64,000 nucleotides of DNA from Alitta virens (lineage: Eukaryota; Annelida; Polychaeta; Phyllodocida; Nereididae), in assembly GCA_932294295.1 (NCBI GenBank), contig OW028585.1, positions 16,060,360-16,124,359 on the forward strand. Direction: 5' to 3'. This document shows, piece after piece, positions 22,701 through 37,700 of this stretch. The notes beneath the pieces are model-generated. The model made no database searches. It saw only the letters and a program-made list of their open reading frames with translations, and was not told the DNA's origin. A program made the translations under genes and the position numbers. Positions within the stretch are counted from its first letter, which is position 1; each line of letters opens with the position of its first letter.

Positions 22701-25700
22701 ATGTTTGCATGACTATGGGGTGTAGGGGTGTAGTGTTACACGTAGTACCTTTGTTTCAGCAGTCAGCCACATCCATTGGATGGACTACTGGCACTGGTCC
22801 TCACTACTGGCCCAACTCTCATCTATGGCTCCAAGAAGATGCTAGTGCACGGCATCAGCCACACGCTGGTAAACCGCGTTGGCTCGCGGGCTAAACTAGA
22901 TGAGGGTAGCGCACAGAAGGACTCTGTGTGTGTGATGGAGTACATTATAGCTCCAAAACTTTCAAGTGCATGAAGTTGATGAAGTTCTTGAAGGAGTGAT
23001 TGTCAGGCACTACCAAGGCACATTGGTGACATCACTGCTGTGAAACTCAGCATGGGGTTCAGTGTCAGCTATGTAGGGCATCATACTGCAACAACCTACA
23101 AGTGTCCCAAATGCTGCCTAATCAACCCCGGATCAGTTAGGCAGCCGCACCTGAATGGACAGGACGTGCCAGCGCGGGAGAGCCGAGCCAAGGATAACGG
23201 GGTTTTAGTTATCTGGATGGTGTACAGATCGCATGGGACTTATGACACTGGATGAACGATCGGACTAGGTGTAGGGCACGGTGCAAGAACCTAGTTGTAT
23301 CCCATACAGGAAAGTGTCTATTATACATGTACAGGGTGGTAAAAGGATAAACCCTCGACCCTAAACGTCATACTAACCATGGACGCGAGTTCTACTGGAA
23401 AATCGTGGAACACTGACTGGACCAAGTGTTGCCTATGTCAAGAGGTTAAGAAAGAAAATCTGAAGTCTCCCCAGGCCAATCCTGCCAGAAGAGGCGATGA
23501 TGGATATATGAACTTGGCAAAGAATATTCCTCTGTTTCACTCACTTAATGCACTACCAATCAAGCTAGACCCTGCAAGACTTGACGAAGGTGGTGGGATA
23601 GATGAAATCTTGAGACAAAAGAAGGCACGATATCATGAGAGTTGTAGGCTTCTATTTAACAACACAAAGTTACACAGAGCTGAAAGAAGATCAACCCTCC
23701 AGGTACTAGTTATGAGGGCGGTAAAAGTAAGATCCCACAAAACGTCCAAGAAGCTAAAATACAAGAATGTTTCTTTTGTGAAAAAGGAGGGGAGCTTAGA
23801 GAAGCAATGACAATGCAAGTGAATAACAGAATAAACGAATGTGCAAAAACACTCAGTGATGGAAAACTTCTTGCCAAACTAAGTGTAGGAGATGTCATAG
23901 CACAAGAAGTGAAATATCACCCTGCTTGCTTGGTGGCATTGTATAACCGAGAACGAGCCTACCTAAAGGTGCAGGAGCAAGAAAAAGCACAGGAGCACTG
24001 GAAGGAAGCATATCCAATTGATTTCTCCGAACTAGTCACCTACATTACTGAGATGAAAAATACCAGTGATAGTAGAGATCCACACATTTTCAAGCTTGCT
24101 AATTTGACCATGCTTTACAAGCAGAGGCTGGAGCAGCTTGGTGTTGAATCGCCTGATGTTCATCCTACTCGACTCAAGGACCAGTTGCTTTTTCACATTC
24201 CCAAGCTGCAAGCTCATCGCCAAGGACGAGATGTTCTGCTGACTTTTGAAAATGATGTAGGCTCAATCCTCTCACAAGCATCCAAATACGGTGAAGCGAT
24301 CCATCTAGCGAAAGCTGCTGGAATAATAAGACGAGACATGCTCAATCAAAAGTCAAATTTCAGCAGCACCTTTAACGACACAGACCTAGAACAGGCTGTA
24401 CCACCATGCTGCAATTTGTATGCATGATCGAACATGGTGCAGACATCAAGTCCCAACTCCAGCATGGAGCATCGAAATCTGACCTTTCTATATCACAACT
24501 CTTACAGTACAACTGCTTTGCCAAACACAAGGAAGGGAACGAATGTCCACAGGCATTCCAAGGACCGTGAGCCGCCTTTTGTAGTCTACATGGGCATGTA
24601 TGTGTTTGCCAAGACAAGGAAGAGACAAATCATTGAAATGCTCCATGAGAATGGGCTCAGCATATCATACGACAGAGTCCTACAAATCTTAGCACAGTTA
24701 GGAGAAGCAGTTGTTGCACAGTATGTGCAAGATGGAGTAATTTGTCCCCCAGTCTTGAGAAAGCAGTTGTTCACAACTGCAGCAGTGGACAACATAGATC
24801 ATAATCCGACTGCGACCACAGCTCAAACATCATTCCATGGTACAAGTGTGTCCATTTTCCAACATCCAAGCACTGAAAATGCTGGCGATGAACGTGAGCC
24901 ACTGAAACTAGAGTCAGAAATAAAGATTAAGAAAGTCCCAGAGCTTCCAGAAGCATACACCAATATTCGATCAGCATACATCACGAAAAAACCCAATCCT
25001 CCTCCAGTAGCAAGCCAATCTTTACCAGCACCCGAGTCGATCTGCTCACACTTGAAAGAAGAATATTCTTGTTGGAGGAAGTCTTCCTCACTGAGAATGT
25101 GGCTGATGCAGTCAGCATCACATGGTCAGCCCACCATACAACGCAGAAAAGGAGCTCTCCATTTGAAGTGAGCATTTCAGCGATGATGCCTCTGTGGCGA
25201 GATCAAGCTCACTCTGTTGCAACGATCAAGCATGCCATGGCGAAGGTCCGTGATACAGTGGCTTTCCTGAACCCAGGGCAGACACCTGTCATTGCTGCTG
25301 ACCAACCGTTGTATGCTCTGGGAAAACAAATACAATGGCAGTGGCCCGAATATGGAGAGGACAAGTTCGTGATCATGTTCGGTGGACTTCATGTAGAAAT
25401 GGCTGCACTGAGATCAATAGGAACATTACTACGGGACAGTGGCTGGACCAGTGCCATTGTGGAAGCAGAGGTGGCCTCATCTGGTGCAGCAGAGTCTTAC
25501 CTGTCTGCATCCATTGTCACCAGGACAAGACAAGCACACCAGATCACTGCATGCAGCTTGTACAAACTGATGAAGAAGGCATACCATGATTACCGCTCTG
25601 AAGAGTCTAGCATATCAGATATAACCATTCAGGATTGGTGTAAACAACGGAAAAAAGAGAGTCCGCAGTTCCAGTTCTGGAGTCTGGTCCTGGACATGGA

Positions 25701-28700
25701 GCTCACCATATTCACCCTGATCCGCTCATTCAGAGAAGGAGACTTCAACTTGTACCGTGAAGCACTTTCAGAACTGGTGCCTTACTTCTTTGCGAATAAC
25801 AATGTCAACTATGCGCGATGGATCCCAATTCACTTCCGAGATATGATGTCACTTGAGCAACAACATCCAGATGTGGCCAGGGAGTTTCGCAAAGGGAACT
25901 TCGTCATCCACAAGTCAAGAAGAGAATACTCTGCTCTGGTTATCGACCAAGCACACGAGCAGAATAATGCAGTGATCAAAGGTGACAAAGGAGCAATTGG
26001 GTTGACAGAAGACCCGTCAGTACTTCGTAGGTGGATGGTCGCTGGGCCCGAAGTTAGTTGTCTAGTAGCTGGATACGAGGCCATGTCTGGTATGAAAGAT
26101 GCCACCTACAGCAGCAGACATCACGAGCAGACACTGAGTGCCCAGAAATCTTTCTTTGAAAATGTGAAATCACTCTCTGCCGTGATGCAGGAGATGGGCA
26201 ATCCATTCCAAGAAGAATCAGCCGACCTGCTGGTGCTAGACACAAAGAACATTGCAGATCCATCTCGAGCCGAAATGGTAGCAACACATCACCGGCGGGG
26301 AAAAGAGCAGTTCCAATCATTCATGGACGGGCTAGAGAATGAAGGTGAAAGTCTTTTCTATAATCCACTCAAGAAAAACCTTGTTTCTTTCTTCAAACAA
26401 GAGCAGGCTAAGGGAATTTCTAAGGAAAAAGTCCTGAAAGACGACTGTCAGTTATTCTCGCGACTGTTCATCTCGTGCCAGAACAGGCAGTGTGACTTGC
26501 AAGAATTCTTCAAGCACGAGAATCAGTCACACCCTGCATCTCTTAGTGACACCGGCAAGCTTCATACGTGTCAGAAGTCACAGCTGGTTGAAATTCTTGA
26601 AGCGCAAGTGAACATCTCAGACAGAGAACCAAAGAGAGATGCAATCATCATTGATGGATCAGCACTTATCAATGCCTTACCTCCACGTAGTTCAAAGACT
26701 TTTGATGACTATGCTAAAGAAGAAATCATCCCCAAGGTAGAATCCTATGGTGCCAGGTATGAGCGGGTGGACGTAGTCTTTGATGTGTACAAGAAGTCAA
26801 GTCTGAAATCCGAGACGAGGTCGAAAAGGGGGCAAGGAATCAAAAGAAGGGTGACAGGAACTAGTAAGACACCAGGTAACTGGCAAAGCTTCCTTCGTGA
26901 CACCAGCAACAAAACTGAGCTGTTTCACTTCCTTGCAGAAAAGATGTGTGAAGCAGAGACGACAAGCACAGTCATCGTCACAAAAGGAGAAGATGCCATT
27001 AGCAACACAAGGAAGTCTCTGGATGCTGTGTCCCCATGTTCTCATGAAGAAGCTGACAGTCGGATATTTGTACACACCAGAGATGCAACGACTGATGGGA
27101 GCAAGTCTATTATCATTAAAGCTAATGACACAGACGTGCTAGTCATAGCAATATCTGTACTGCCGTCCTTACAGGAACTAGGTCTTGAGAAAATGTGGAT
27201 TGCCTTTGGCCAAGGAGCCAAGATGCGATGGATTCCGGTCCATGAGGTAGTTTCTGCAATAGGGCTTGAGAAAACTAGAGGGATCCCATACTTCCATGCA
27301 TTCACTGGCTGTGACGTCGTGTCTGCCTTCCGTGGGAAAGCGAAAAAATCTGCATGGCAGACTTGGAACGTATTTGATGATGTTTCTGAAACATTCACTA
27401 ATCTCAGCCAGCATCCAACATTGATTCGTGATCTTGACCTGCAGAGGCTAGAGAGATTCTTTGTCCTCATGTACGACAGATCAAGCGCAGCTACTGGTGT
27501 GGATGAAGCAAGACTAGATCTCTTTGCCCGCAAGCAGAGGCCGTACAACTCAATTCCACCAACACAGGCAGCCCTCAGAGAACATGCAAAGCGTGCAGCC
27601 TATCAGACTGGGATCATCTGGGGCCAGGCAACCATCTCCAATCCAGACACGAGCAGTCCGGCTGAATGGGGGTGGACACAGAAAGGAGAGACATGGCAGA
27701 TATGTTGGACAACACTACCTCCTATTGCAGCGAGCTGTCGGGAACTGACGAAGTGTTCCTGTAGTAAAGGTTGCAAAGGAAGATGCAAGTGCTTTCAGTC
27801 AGAGCTCCCCTGCACATCACTCTGCAGCTGCATATGTGAACAGTAGCAGCTGGAGGACCAGTGGCATGGTTCCTATGAATAACTTTGAACACTTAGATCA
27901 TGAAAATCGAACAACTACAAATACTTCTAAGCAAAACGTGAACTTCAGGCGGCTAATTTGGTGGCCATCTTGAAAAATGGCCGCCATCTTGAATTTTCAA
28001 TTGGCCAATCAGGCAGATTTGATCAGTATCACTTGGAGAACAAGTGTGCCAAGTTTATTGCTTGTATCATCATTTGCACGATTCCTCTGAATAAATGATG
28101 TTATCTGCCCCACTAAATTTGATAGAGTTATAAATGTTAAAATGTCTAGTTTTGCATTAAAACTATTGCTATGGTTACCATATTTCAACACTAAGTAGGA
28201 AATCTACCAGGAATTGTAGCCTTTGGTCATGAATATTTCGCACAAGATAGAATGAGTTTCAGCCGGTCAAGTCGCATGTCCCATTTTGGCCCTCATATAC
28301 CGGACTAAGACTATCATTATCAAGTTATTATATTAAAAATGATCAGGAAAGTCATTTCGGCTATCGAGAGCAACCCCACATAAATGTATAGAAGTTGATA
28401 ACAGTATTATATTACATCAGTAAGTCATCAGAATATTTCATTTCTACAAAAGCAAATATATTTTTGGTTTGTAATCAATATGATATATTATTATAATTAT
28501 GATTTTTCTGGTCTGATAAATTGAAGATGCTTAACTCTTGTGTCTATGCTGATATATGAGGCAAGTAAAAGACCCCCACCTGTGGAGTGATTTTGTAACT
28601 TGATTGTGTGGACTCCAAACACTATCGTCTCATCATTACATCTGCCTGCATCTGGCCATATAACTAAGTAAGCTACAGATCCAGTGGCACTCGGACATTA

Positions 28701-31700
28701 AATGCAATTTACCTGATTGTTGTGTAACGTCAGTGATTCTATATGGCTTCAAAATGGCCAACTGAAAATCGCTCGCTCGATTCAATAATCCGTCAATAGT
28801 TCCGCTTTTATCACGATTATAATGATTACGAGGTGTTGCTCGGGCATAAAAGGTTGGTAAAATAGGGTGAAAATGCTGTGTTGATGCTTTGGAATATTTC
28901 TGTGAACTGCACAAAAATAGAAATGACATAAAGTCTGCCCAGACGCCCCATTGATGTCGTTCCGGCGCTTTGTGCGTTCGTTGAACGAGTCTTTGTCTGG
29001 TATTGAAGTTCATAACATATGTACCGGTCAGATAAGTCAATCGAGGGATGTTGGCTTACTTCTTTTGTCTGAATTAATGTGATAAACCTGCCTGTTCTGT
29101 AAATTGCATTGATAGAGGAAAACATAGGCTGCTGCAGCAGCATACCCTCAGCAAATTTGATGAAAATTAAACTATACACATATTGCATTGAGATGATCAA
29201 TTGAAGTTAACCATTTAAGACTCGCACCAGAATTACAAAATTTCTTAGAAGAAGATGCCAGGTGGGCATCAGTCTGCCAAATATATATATATATATATAT
29301 ATAGATAGATATATATATATATATATATATGAATTCAATTGTATATCTATGAAATAATTTGATTGGTGTGAAGAAAAGTTCAAAGCACTGAAGTAACTAA
29401 TGCTAATATAGCTTTGACAAAGGGTAAAAAGCGACTCTAGTTTGCCATCATGAATCTAAATACTCTTGAAATCATGGATAATATTATCTTGTTCAGATAT
29501 GTCATGAAACTTATAATAATTAGTTTTCTGTTTATCAACACCAAACTGCCCCATAGCAGCATAGTGTATACCCGTTTAATATATAAATAAGCCTATTGTT
29601 GTGAATGGGGTATTTTGCTGGGTATAATGTGATTTTGTGAATATCAAACAAACCTGCTTTTGTACTCAACTATTTACAATACCTATAGATTGACATGGCA
29701 TCGTTTGACCTTCCAGAATGTTCCAAGGACATGAGGCATCAGTCGTTGCCGTGGCGTTTTCGCCGGACGATTTCTACCTCGTTTCAGGAAGTCCAAATGG
29801 AGACATCCGCGTGTGGGACGCTCGGTCGGGGACCAAACAATGTCTCAAGTTCATCTTAGACGGCCATGATTTGGGGGTCACTGGGTGTGCCTTCTCTCCA
29901 CAAAACTTGACCGAAGGTAAGTATCTTCTGTCCGTCCAGCATTGTCCGTCCAATTTCTTTGATCACTGAGCAACTGCAAGGCCTAGATAATAATTCAGAT
30001 TGACAACGCACTGCATGACCCAGATTTAGTGCAGACATTTGGTCAATGTTGGTCAAAGGTTGATGGACACAGCAGCCAACATAATGTTGGTACAATGTTG
30101 GCACAATGTTGGCCTAAAATTGATGTGTTGGTGTAACGTAGCCTGGCAGCAGTCCTGTCATTTTTTCGTTGTATTTTGAAACGGGTTTAATATAAATATT
30201 GTCTGGACAGTATCCACACATCAGTGCCAACTATCACCATTTCACATCAATGAAAATTAGTAATTAGGTTTATCAGGGATGACTAAGTCATTCAGTAATA
30301 GCATTAAGAATTTTTTAGAAGCAGAAGTTGAAATTGCCGATTCACTGCATTTTTAGAAAATTATGATTGTGGAAAAATAACAGCATGTCAAAAAACTAAG
30401 ATTACTAATAGTGTGTGCACTCATTATTTTTCAGTATAAAATAGATTCAGATAGGTAGGTAAAACTGCGTGGATATATAATCCCGCGAGAAAAGAGAAAG
30501 ACTGCTGCATGGCCCTCGTTCTGCGAACTCGGATGCAGATTGTTGTGATTGATCATAGATGTCGCTGTAGTATTCATGAACGCCACCTGGTGTTGATTCA
30601 TTAAATCAGTATCATCATGGCAGCCCTGAGAGTCTCGTGTTTTATTATATGAACAACAAACCATCTTTACACAGATGAGGGCCATGCTTGCTTGGCTGGT
30701 GTATCGTGGGTGTTACTATAGCGTTCAGCCAACACAACGTCAATTTTAGGCCTGCATTGTACCATAGAGAAATCATTATATTATGATTTCTCTGTGATTG
30801 TACCTTGCAACGTTGGCTGCTTATGTTGGGTCACCCCCTTGCCAATTTGCAAAAGGATGTTGGGCCAACATTAGCTGCTAACTTGTGCCAAACGTTGACC
30901 CAATTTAACATCCGCATGTTGTCTTGGACTACATCGAGTAACGTAACATTTCTTTTATATCGTAACATTTCTTTCATTTGTACCTGTGTGATTACTAGTG
31001 CCTCGGCCTTAATTCTTACCATTAAATATTCTAAGACAATTTCCTAAAAGTCATCCATCATACATGAATTCGTTTGGCTACTGATTCTGTTAGCAAATCT
31101 GCAATTATAGTCAATGTCAGTCATTACTCGTAATTACTAAACAGGGGAGTATGATATTAAAGAAGAACATTTACGCTCTATATCTATAAATCAGTTTAAT
31201 TCGTTTCTTTTTACAGTTTGCTCAAGAAATTCCAACAAGACTGTGTCCTTCCTGTTGGCGACTTGCGGCAACGACAACGTAATTAAGTTGTGGGATTTCA
31301 ACGGCGAGCACGGAACAACTTGTAAGTTTCGTTTGTGTTGCTACACAGTAAATGTGTTTATCTCCATTGTATCTATCAGTGTTCCAGCTAGGATTTCAAT
31401 TGGGCATGGCGCAGTAGAATATTAGGGCACCTTAATAAATTCATATAGGGCGCCGAGCTAGTTGAAGAGCAAAAAAAAAAGTGGGGGTCTTCGCTTTGTA
31501 TCTATTATATCTATCATATCTATCATATCTATTATAGCTATCATATCTATATTATATCTATTGGATCTATATTATATCTATCATATCTATCATATTATCA
31601 TATCTATTATAGCTATCATATCTATATTATATCTATTGGATCTATATTATATCTATCATATCTATCATATTATCATATCTATTATAGCTATATCTATATT

Positions 31701-34700
31701 ATATCTATTGGATCTATATTATATCTATCATATCTATCATATTATCATATCTATTATAGCTATATCTATATTATATCTATTGGATCTATATTATATCTAT
31801 CATATCTATCATATCTATTATATCTATCATATCTATCATATTATCATATCTATTATAGCTATCATATCTATTATAGCTATCATATTGTAAAAGTCCATGT
31901 CATTAAAGACTCCAATATAATGACATTTCCAAGTCCAAGCTGCTCATCTCCAAGTAAACAGCATAAAGTCAGAGTGACTTGAAAATGCAGACTTTCAACT
32001 GAGTCTCATCTCAGCTTGAAGCAAGTCAAGTTCTCCCAGTTCCAAAGTGGGTAGAGTCCAAAGTGCAGTATGCACAATATGTTCAGAGTCCAAAGTGTAC
32101 AGTAAATAACACAAGAGTGGATTTGCTTCCTCAGCTGGCAAAATGAAAACTGATCTTTTTAATGAGTACAGGGTATATGTATTAAAGTACAATTCATGAA
32201 GTTTTCCCCCCAGCAGGGCTGAGAGGGAATTATCAACCAATCACAACACAGTAAACTCTACATTCCATGGGGTGATACCTCCCCCAAACAGGGCTGCTAC
32301 CAGCATCTTTCTGCCAATTCTGGCAGGGATTAGTGAAACTGAGACAATGGAGCAAAAGTGGACCCCCTGCAGTGCTCTGCATTGTGCTGAGGCTATTTAT
32401 AGCTCAAGTCACAATGGGCTATTGTACTGAGTGTCAACTTTGGCTTGGTTAGCAGTTTTGGAGTGAAAGTTTTGGAGGGAAAATTAGTAAGCTCCTCCCA
32501 CAATTCAGGACTTAACAGTGAGGCATCTTAACAGGGCAATGCACTCACATAACACTGACAATAAATCAATATGAAGCAAAAGGAATGATACTTGTCATCA
32601 ATTGACAATTGATTGATAATACAGTCAATCAATTAATGATATAATCAATGTCAACAACACAATCAATGTTGATAATCAATTCAATGTTAATAATTTAATC
32701 ATTGCCAACAATATAATCAGTATTAATAATCAACATTCCTTGCAGCAGGCTAAACTAGCTAAGACTAAGCATAATTAACAAGCAATTACTGACACATGTG
32801 AGTAGAGCAGTGACTAGCTAAAAATGTAGTGATGAGCACACACTACTACTGCATAGAGTCACACATGAGCAGAGGGCAAGTGTAATGATGTGTACATATA
32901 ATAACTTGCACCTAATACATCCATTCAATCTGACAGGTATTTGCTTAAGGCAAGTGTAATGAAGTGTACATATAGTAACTTGTACCTAATACATCCATTC
33001 AATCTGACAGATATTTGCTTAAGGCAAGTGTAATGAAGAGCATAACACAATCTGACCTGCCTGTACATCCTTGCTTAAGGCAAGTGTAATGCAGAGTGCA
33101 CACAATCAATGCACCTGTCATATAACTCTAATTGACATATATACTTTGCCTAAGGCAAGTGTAATGAGGAGCATACAACCAATGCACCTGTCATGTTACT
33201 CTAACTGACATATATCTTTTGCCTAGGGCAAGTGTAATGAGGAGCATACAACCAATGCACCTGTCATGTAACTCTGACATATATCCTTTGCCTAATCATA
33301 TAACTCTAACTGACATATAATAAGTGGTTGCCAGGGGCTGCACTTTACAATATCTATATTATATCTATTGGATCTATATTATATCTATCATATCTATTAC
33401 AGTTGACCCTCGTTAATCCGAACTTCGTTAAACCAAATCCCGCGCTATCCGAACAAAAATGCTTGGGAACGGATCTGCTTAATGCTAATTGGACTCATTA
33501 AACCGAATCCCGCGGTTTCCGAATCCGAACGGTCTTTTTATGTCTGAATGGCCTTTTGCTATGTATGAGCAATTCGTTAATCCGAACGTTCCGTGGCGTT
33601 AGAGCAATTGACCCGCAGCATTGTCTCTGTTTAATCAAGGGGTGACTGTCAGTCCGTTTATGTACCCCCTAATATTTAAAGGGGCTGTATCCCCTGATTT
33701 TACCCATTTTGCACTACTTATACTATCAAACAGCTGAAGAGTCATATATTCAGCCCAGTGAATATATTTTGCTATACTTCAATAAATATCATGAAAACTG
33801 GCTCCAACAACACTGCAGAATTTCTGAGTCATGGACAGTTTATTCAAACTGGGCTGCTGCTGCTGCTGCTGCTGCTACTCAGTCCAGTCATGTGACTGTG
33901 GCATCATTCTAGGTCAGTGTGACCTACTTTCACCGGCAAAAGATAAACTCATGTTTAGTGATATAAACAAGCCTCTGTTGATCAATTATAGCATGGGAAA
34001 TCATACAAAGTATACAAAAACAACAAATGTGTGTATCAGTGGTCCCATCATTGATCACCAAAGCTAGCAGAGCTGACCTGCTGACCAGCTGACAGGCTAA
34101 AAATAGCTCAGGGTGTTCCCCCAATGCTCAGCAGAGCAGGGCAACTGCCATAACGGTCACTGGCCAATGTCCATGAGGGCAAGCCCAAATAAATGCAAAT
34201 AAAATGGATACTGTGCACTTCATTCATCAGAATATGACCAAGTAGCACTGAGGGGTATGTAATCTATCTATGCATGTGTGAATTACATGGTGTTGTCAAA
34301 ACTGTTTTATAGGGGATACACTCCCTTTAATTGCAATAGGGCCTTATTTATGTCTAGGAACATGGCATGATACACATTCTGGCTATAGGTTATAACTGTT
34401 GTGGATTTTGCGCGAAATTGCCGTCAATAAAATGTTCATTTATAAATGATTTATATAATCTGACTTGAGTAATTATGAGAGTTGAGATGTTTATGTAGAT
34501 TTATTTCAACAATATTTATTCTGATAAATTGACATCATAACAAATACCCCGAATATAGGCAATTAACATATTACCACTTAAAAGAACGCAATGAGTAATG
34601 ATTGCGGTCTTTGCAAAATCATGAAATGTTTTATGTTCAGTGATTGTTAATAATAAATCCATGAAACCAGAAGTCCCGAACCTTTAGGTCTATAATGTAA

Positions 34701-37700
34701 AAAGTGTGTCCATAAAATGTGTCTATAAAATTATTTCATTATAATTTTTGTAAATAGACAAGAAAGCAATTCATTTAGTTAGGCTGAAGTATTTCTCTTG
34801 ACTTATTATAGGCATATAACTTTAAGATTAAGTGTGGCATATATACATTCTGATCATTGGATATAAGCAAGATTTATACAAGTAATGAGTCTTTATGTGA
34901 AAGATTTAGTTCTAAGCCTAGTTTAGATTATTGGTAGATTGTCCAGTGGTCGTGATTACAAAACACCAGGGGTCGCCACGAACGTTGACTCCGAAAACCG
35001 CCACTAGGGGCCTGGGAGCACCGAATCCTGGGCAAAGAATAAGTATCAAGAACCCGCACTCTTGTAAGTAGGACGCGCTATGCCTACAGGGAAAAGGAGG
35101 CGCATTGTTACCGTGCTGATTACGTCATAAACAGAGAACAATCGGCGAATATTGAGTGACAGACATACTGATTATGACGTCATATGCCATGAAACGGACA
35201 AGGTATTATTCAGATTTTGGTGTTTGTTGACCTCGTAAATATGGTAAATATTTAGTCCATTAGCAAGTCTCTGCATTTGACTGGAAATTTCTAAAATAAT
35301 TTTATTATCCACTAGGGGCGTTAAAGAACTCCGGCGCGCTATGCATGCTGGGGAAAGGAGGCGTAGCTTTTACAATTTAAAGTATAGCGAGTGGCGCTTC
35401 TTGGTACTTATTCTTTGTCCTGGGTTAATCCGAATGAATGGCATGGGAACCAAGATGTTCGGATTAACGAGAGTCGACGGTATATCTATCACATGTGTGC
35501 CTTGATACCACTGGTGGGAAGCTTAGTCATCTTATGACCACAGCAGGCAGACATAATGATGAGATGATGAGGCTACTTGGAGTCCACACCATGTTACACA
35601 TTTTATGGATGGGGTCTTTCATAGGCAGCAGGCAGACATGATGATGAGATGGTAATGTTGCTATGAGCATACGCCATGTTACACTTCAACCCCATGTGTG
35701 GGGTCTTTTACTTGCCTCAATATAGACACTTACTACAAGGCACCACCAATAGTGGATTTTCACGGAAAGTTCTCTATATTTCCACCAGGTGGCTGTGACA
35801 GAATACTGCAAATCTATTGGCTGAAAAGTTCCTGCCCTTGACTCTGATTGGCTGAAGCAAACTGCATCCTAGCAGCAGTATGTTCAGTGCATTTCAATGT
35901 ATATTTGACATCTTGTCATTCAATAGATTTCGGTTATTTCCCGGAGAAAGTTATATTTATGGAATCAGTTATGATCTACTATATATACATATTAGATTTT
36001 CAGCTTATCTTCATATATATGAAGATGGGATGGGAGTTTTTTCACATAATTCGGTGCTGACCCCCCCCCCCCCCCCCCCCCCCATTGCTATTGAGAGTGA
36101 TAAACTGTCATATAATATATGAAGATAAGCGTGATAAGGCATAAAATATTGATAGACAGGAGTCAGCTGATTCTCTCACATTGTACACGGAATTTCAATC
36201 GTTGTATTTTGTGCTTTATATATCTTTGTTAAAAATAGTGCGAGCAATATCAATATGAATTTAAAATTGACCCTCTCTTTTTTTCCTTAATCTGAAAAGC
36301 TACGACTCGTCATATTGTTCTGTTAAAAATAACGATTTCATGGGCACATAACACGAGTGTAATTCTTTCGCAATCCGTTATGTATTGTTATTTTGCGCAG
36401 TTCCATTTACACAACGACAGACCAGATCACATCAGTTGAACAAATAACGACAGACGCCAATGCACACATTAAACGGAAGCAAAAACAGAGGCTGCAATTG
36501 TCTCTGATGGGTGAAAACATAGTACTGGGAAACTGTTATCTACGCAAATATATTACTCAAACTTTGGTCGAAGCCTTAATTGAAGGCATGAATAATTTAG
36601 AGTACGTTACGGCAAATGAATGATCGATTTTTGTTATTATAGTCTCGGTGGTACAATTGATGCAGGTTGAGGAGGCGAAATAAACAGAAGATGTACTCCC
36701 TTATCATGCTTATGTATAATGTATGATATATATAATATATAATAATATATTTAATAACATATATAACAATATATATGGAAAAAGTGCAGTATAGCGGACC
36801 CAGATTTATGACCATATTTAACAAGCCTCATTGCCAAGTATAGACGTAAAATGCTTGAAATGTAATTATGACGTCACAAAAATTTATGTAGATATGAAGG
36901 CGGTTTCATCTTTATGGTAAAGACAGCGTTTATTTTTGCTTTTTCTTGGGTGCTACCGCCCCCAAACCCCTGCTTATCTACACCAAATGTTATTTTTAAT
37001 TGTGCTAGAAATTAAAACTTGTGAAATATTTGATAAAATTTAATTTTTAATGGCCGCCAAATATGGGCATAAATTTGGGTCCGCTATACTGCACTAAACC
37101 CGTAAATATATATATAATATATATAATACAAACAGTAGGTCTTGGATAGAATGTTAAAGCTGAAACTTAGTTTCCGTTGTAATCCAAAGAATGTTTCGGA
37201 TGATTTGCTATCAGCCTTGTATGAGTCATAAACAGTGATAAAATTATTTCAAAATTGCTGCTCATGACCCCACTCATCAGTGCACTGTTTGTTGACATAT
37301 AGTGACTATTAGTCCTTCACAGGCTAATACAGGGAGGCATAACATAAATGTTTTTGCATGATTGTCTGAATTGTTCATTTTCAAGCCTAAGATGCACTTT
37401 TAAAGGGAGTTGGGGGGGGGGGGGGGGGGGGGCGGTGAAATGTCAGCAACAAATTATGTGAAAATCCTCCCATCCCATCTTTACCATTCATAGACAAGTT
37501 GTGTGCAATTGCACCTTAGCTGCAGTTACTTATTAATTAGTTATTTATTAAAGATATTAAAATAGTTGCATTTTTGGCTCGAATTTTATCATGAAATTTG
37601 ATTGCCTTAGAGGTAATTCAAGAGTCATAAAGTGGTTACAATAGTAAAAAAAAGGAACAGATCACTAAATAGTTTTTGAGAAATCAAGAGATTTAGTTTC

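Larger units (their letters stand above)
22152..28307 (+). mobile_element. DNA transposon with long inverted ends, candidate Academ
   Basis: A 6,156-base element in the first WDSUB1 coding intron. The ends are TAGTCCGGT and ACCGGACTA, flanked by AGA on both sides (22149-22151 and 28308-28310), a possible 3-base target-site duplication. The inner terminal repeats are about 420-470 bases and clearly diverged. One transposase-like gene (23379-27846) runs on the plus strand. An XPG-like nuclease and a C-terminal Cys-rich module, together with a short duplication, match what I recall of the Academ superfamily. A 3-base duplication is weak evidence alone. Confidence 0.75.

Noticed and set aside
31462..31890. 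142-codon ORF of Ile/Tyr/Ser repeats
   Set aside because: It is the translated TATCTA microsatellite.
33709..33912. Short ORF with an alanine run
   Set aside because: It is the translation of a CTG/GCT simple repeat inside the pogo-like element.
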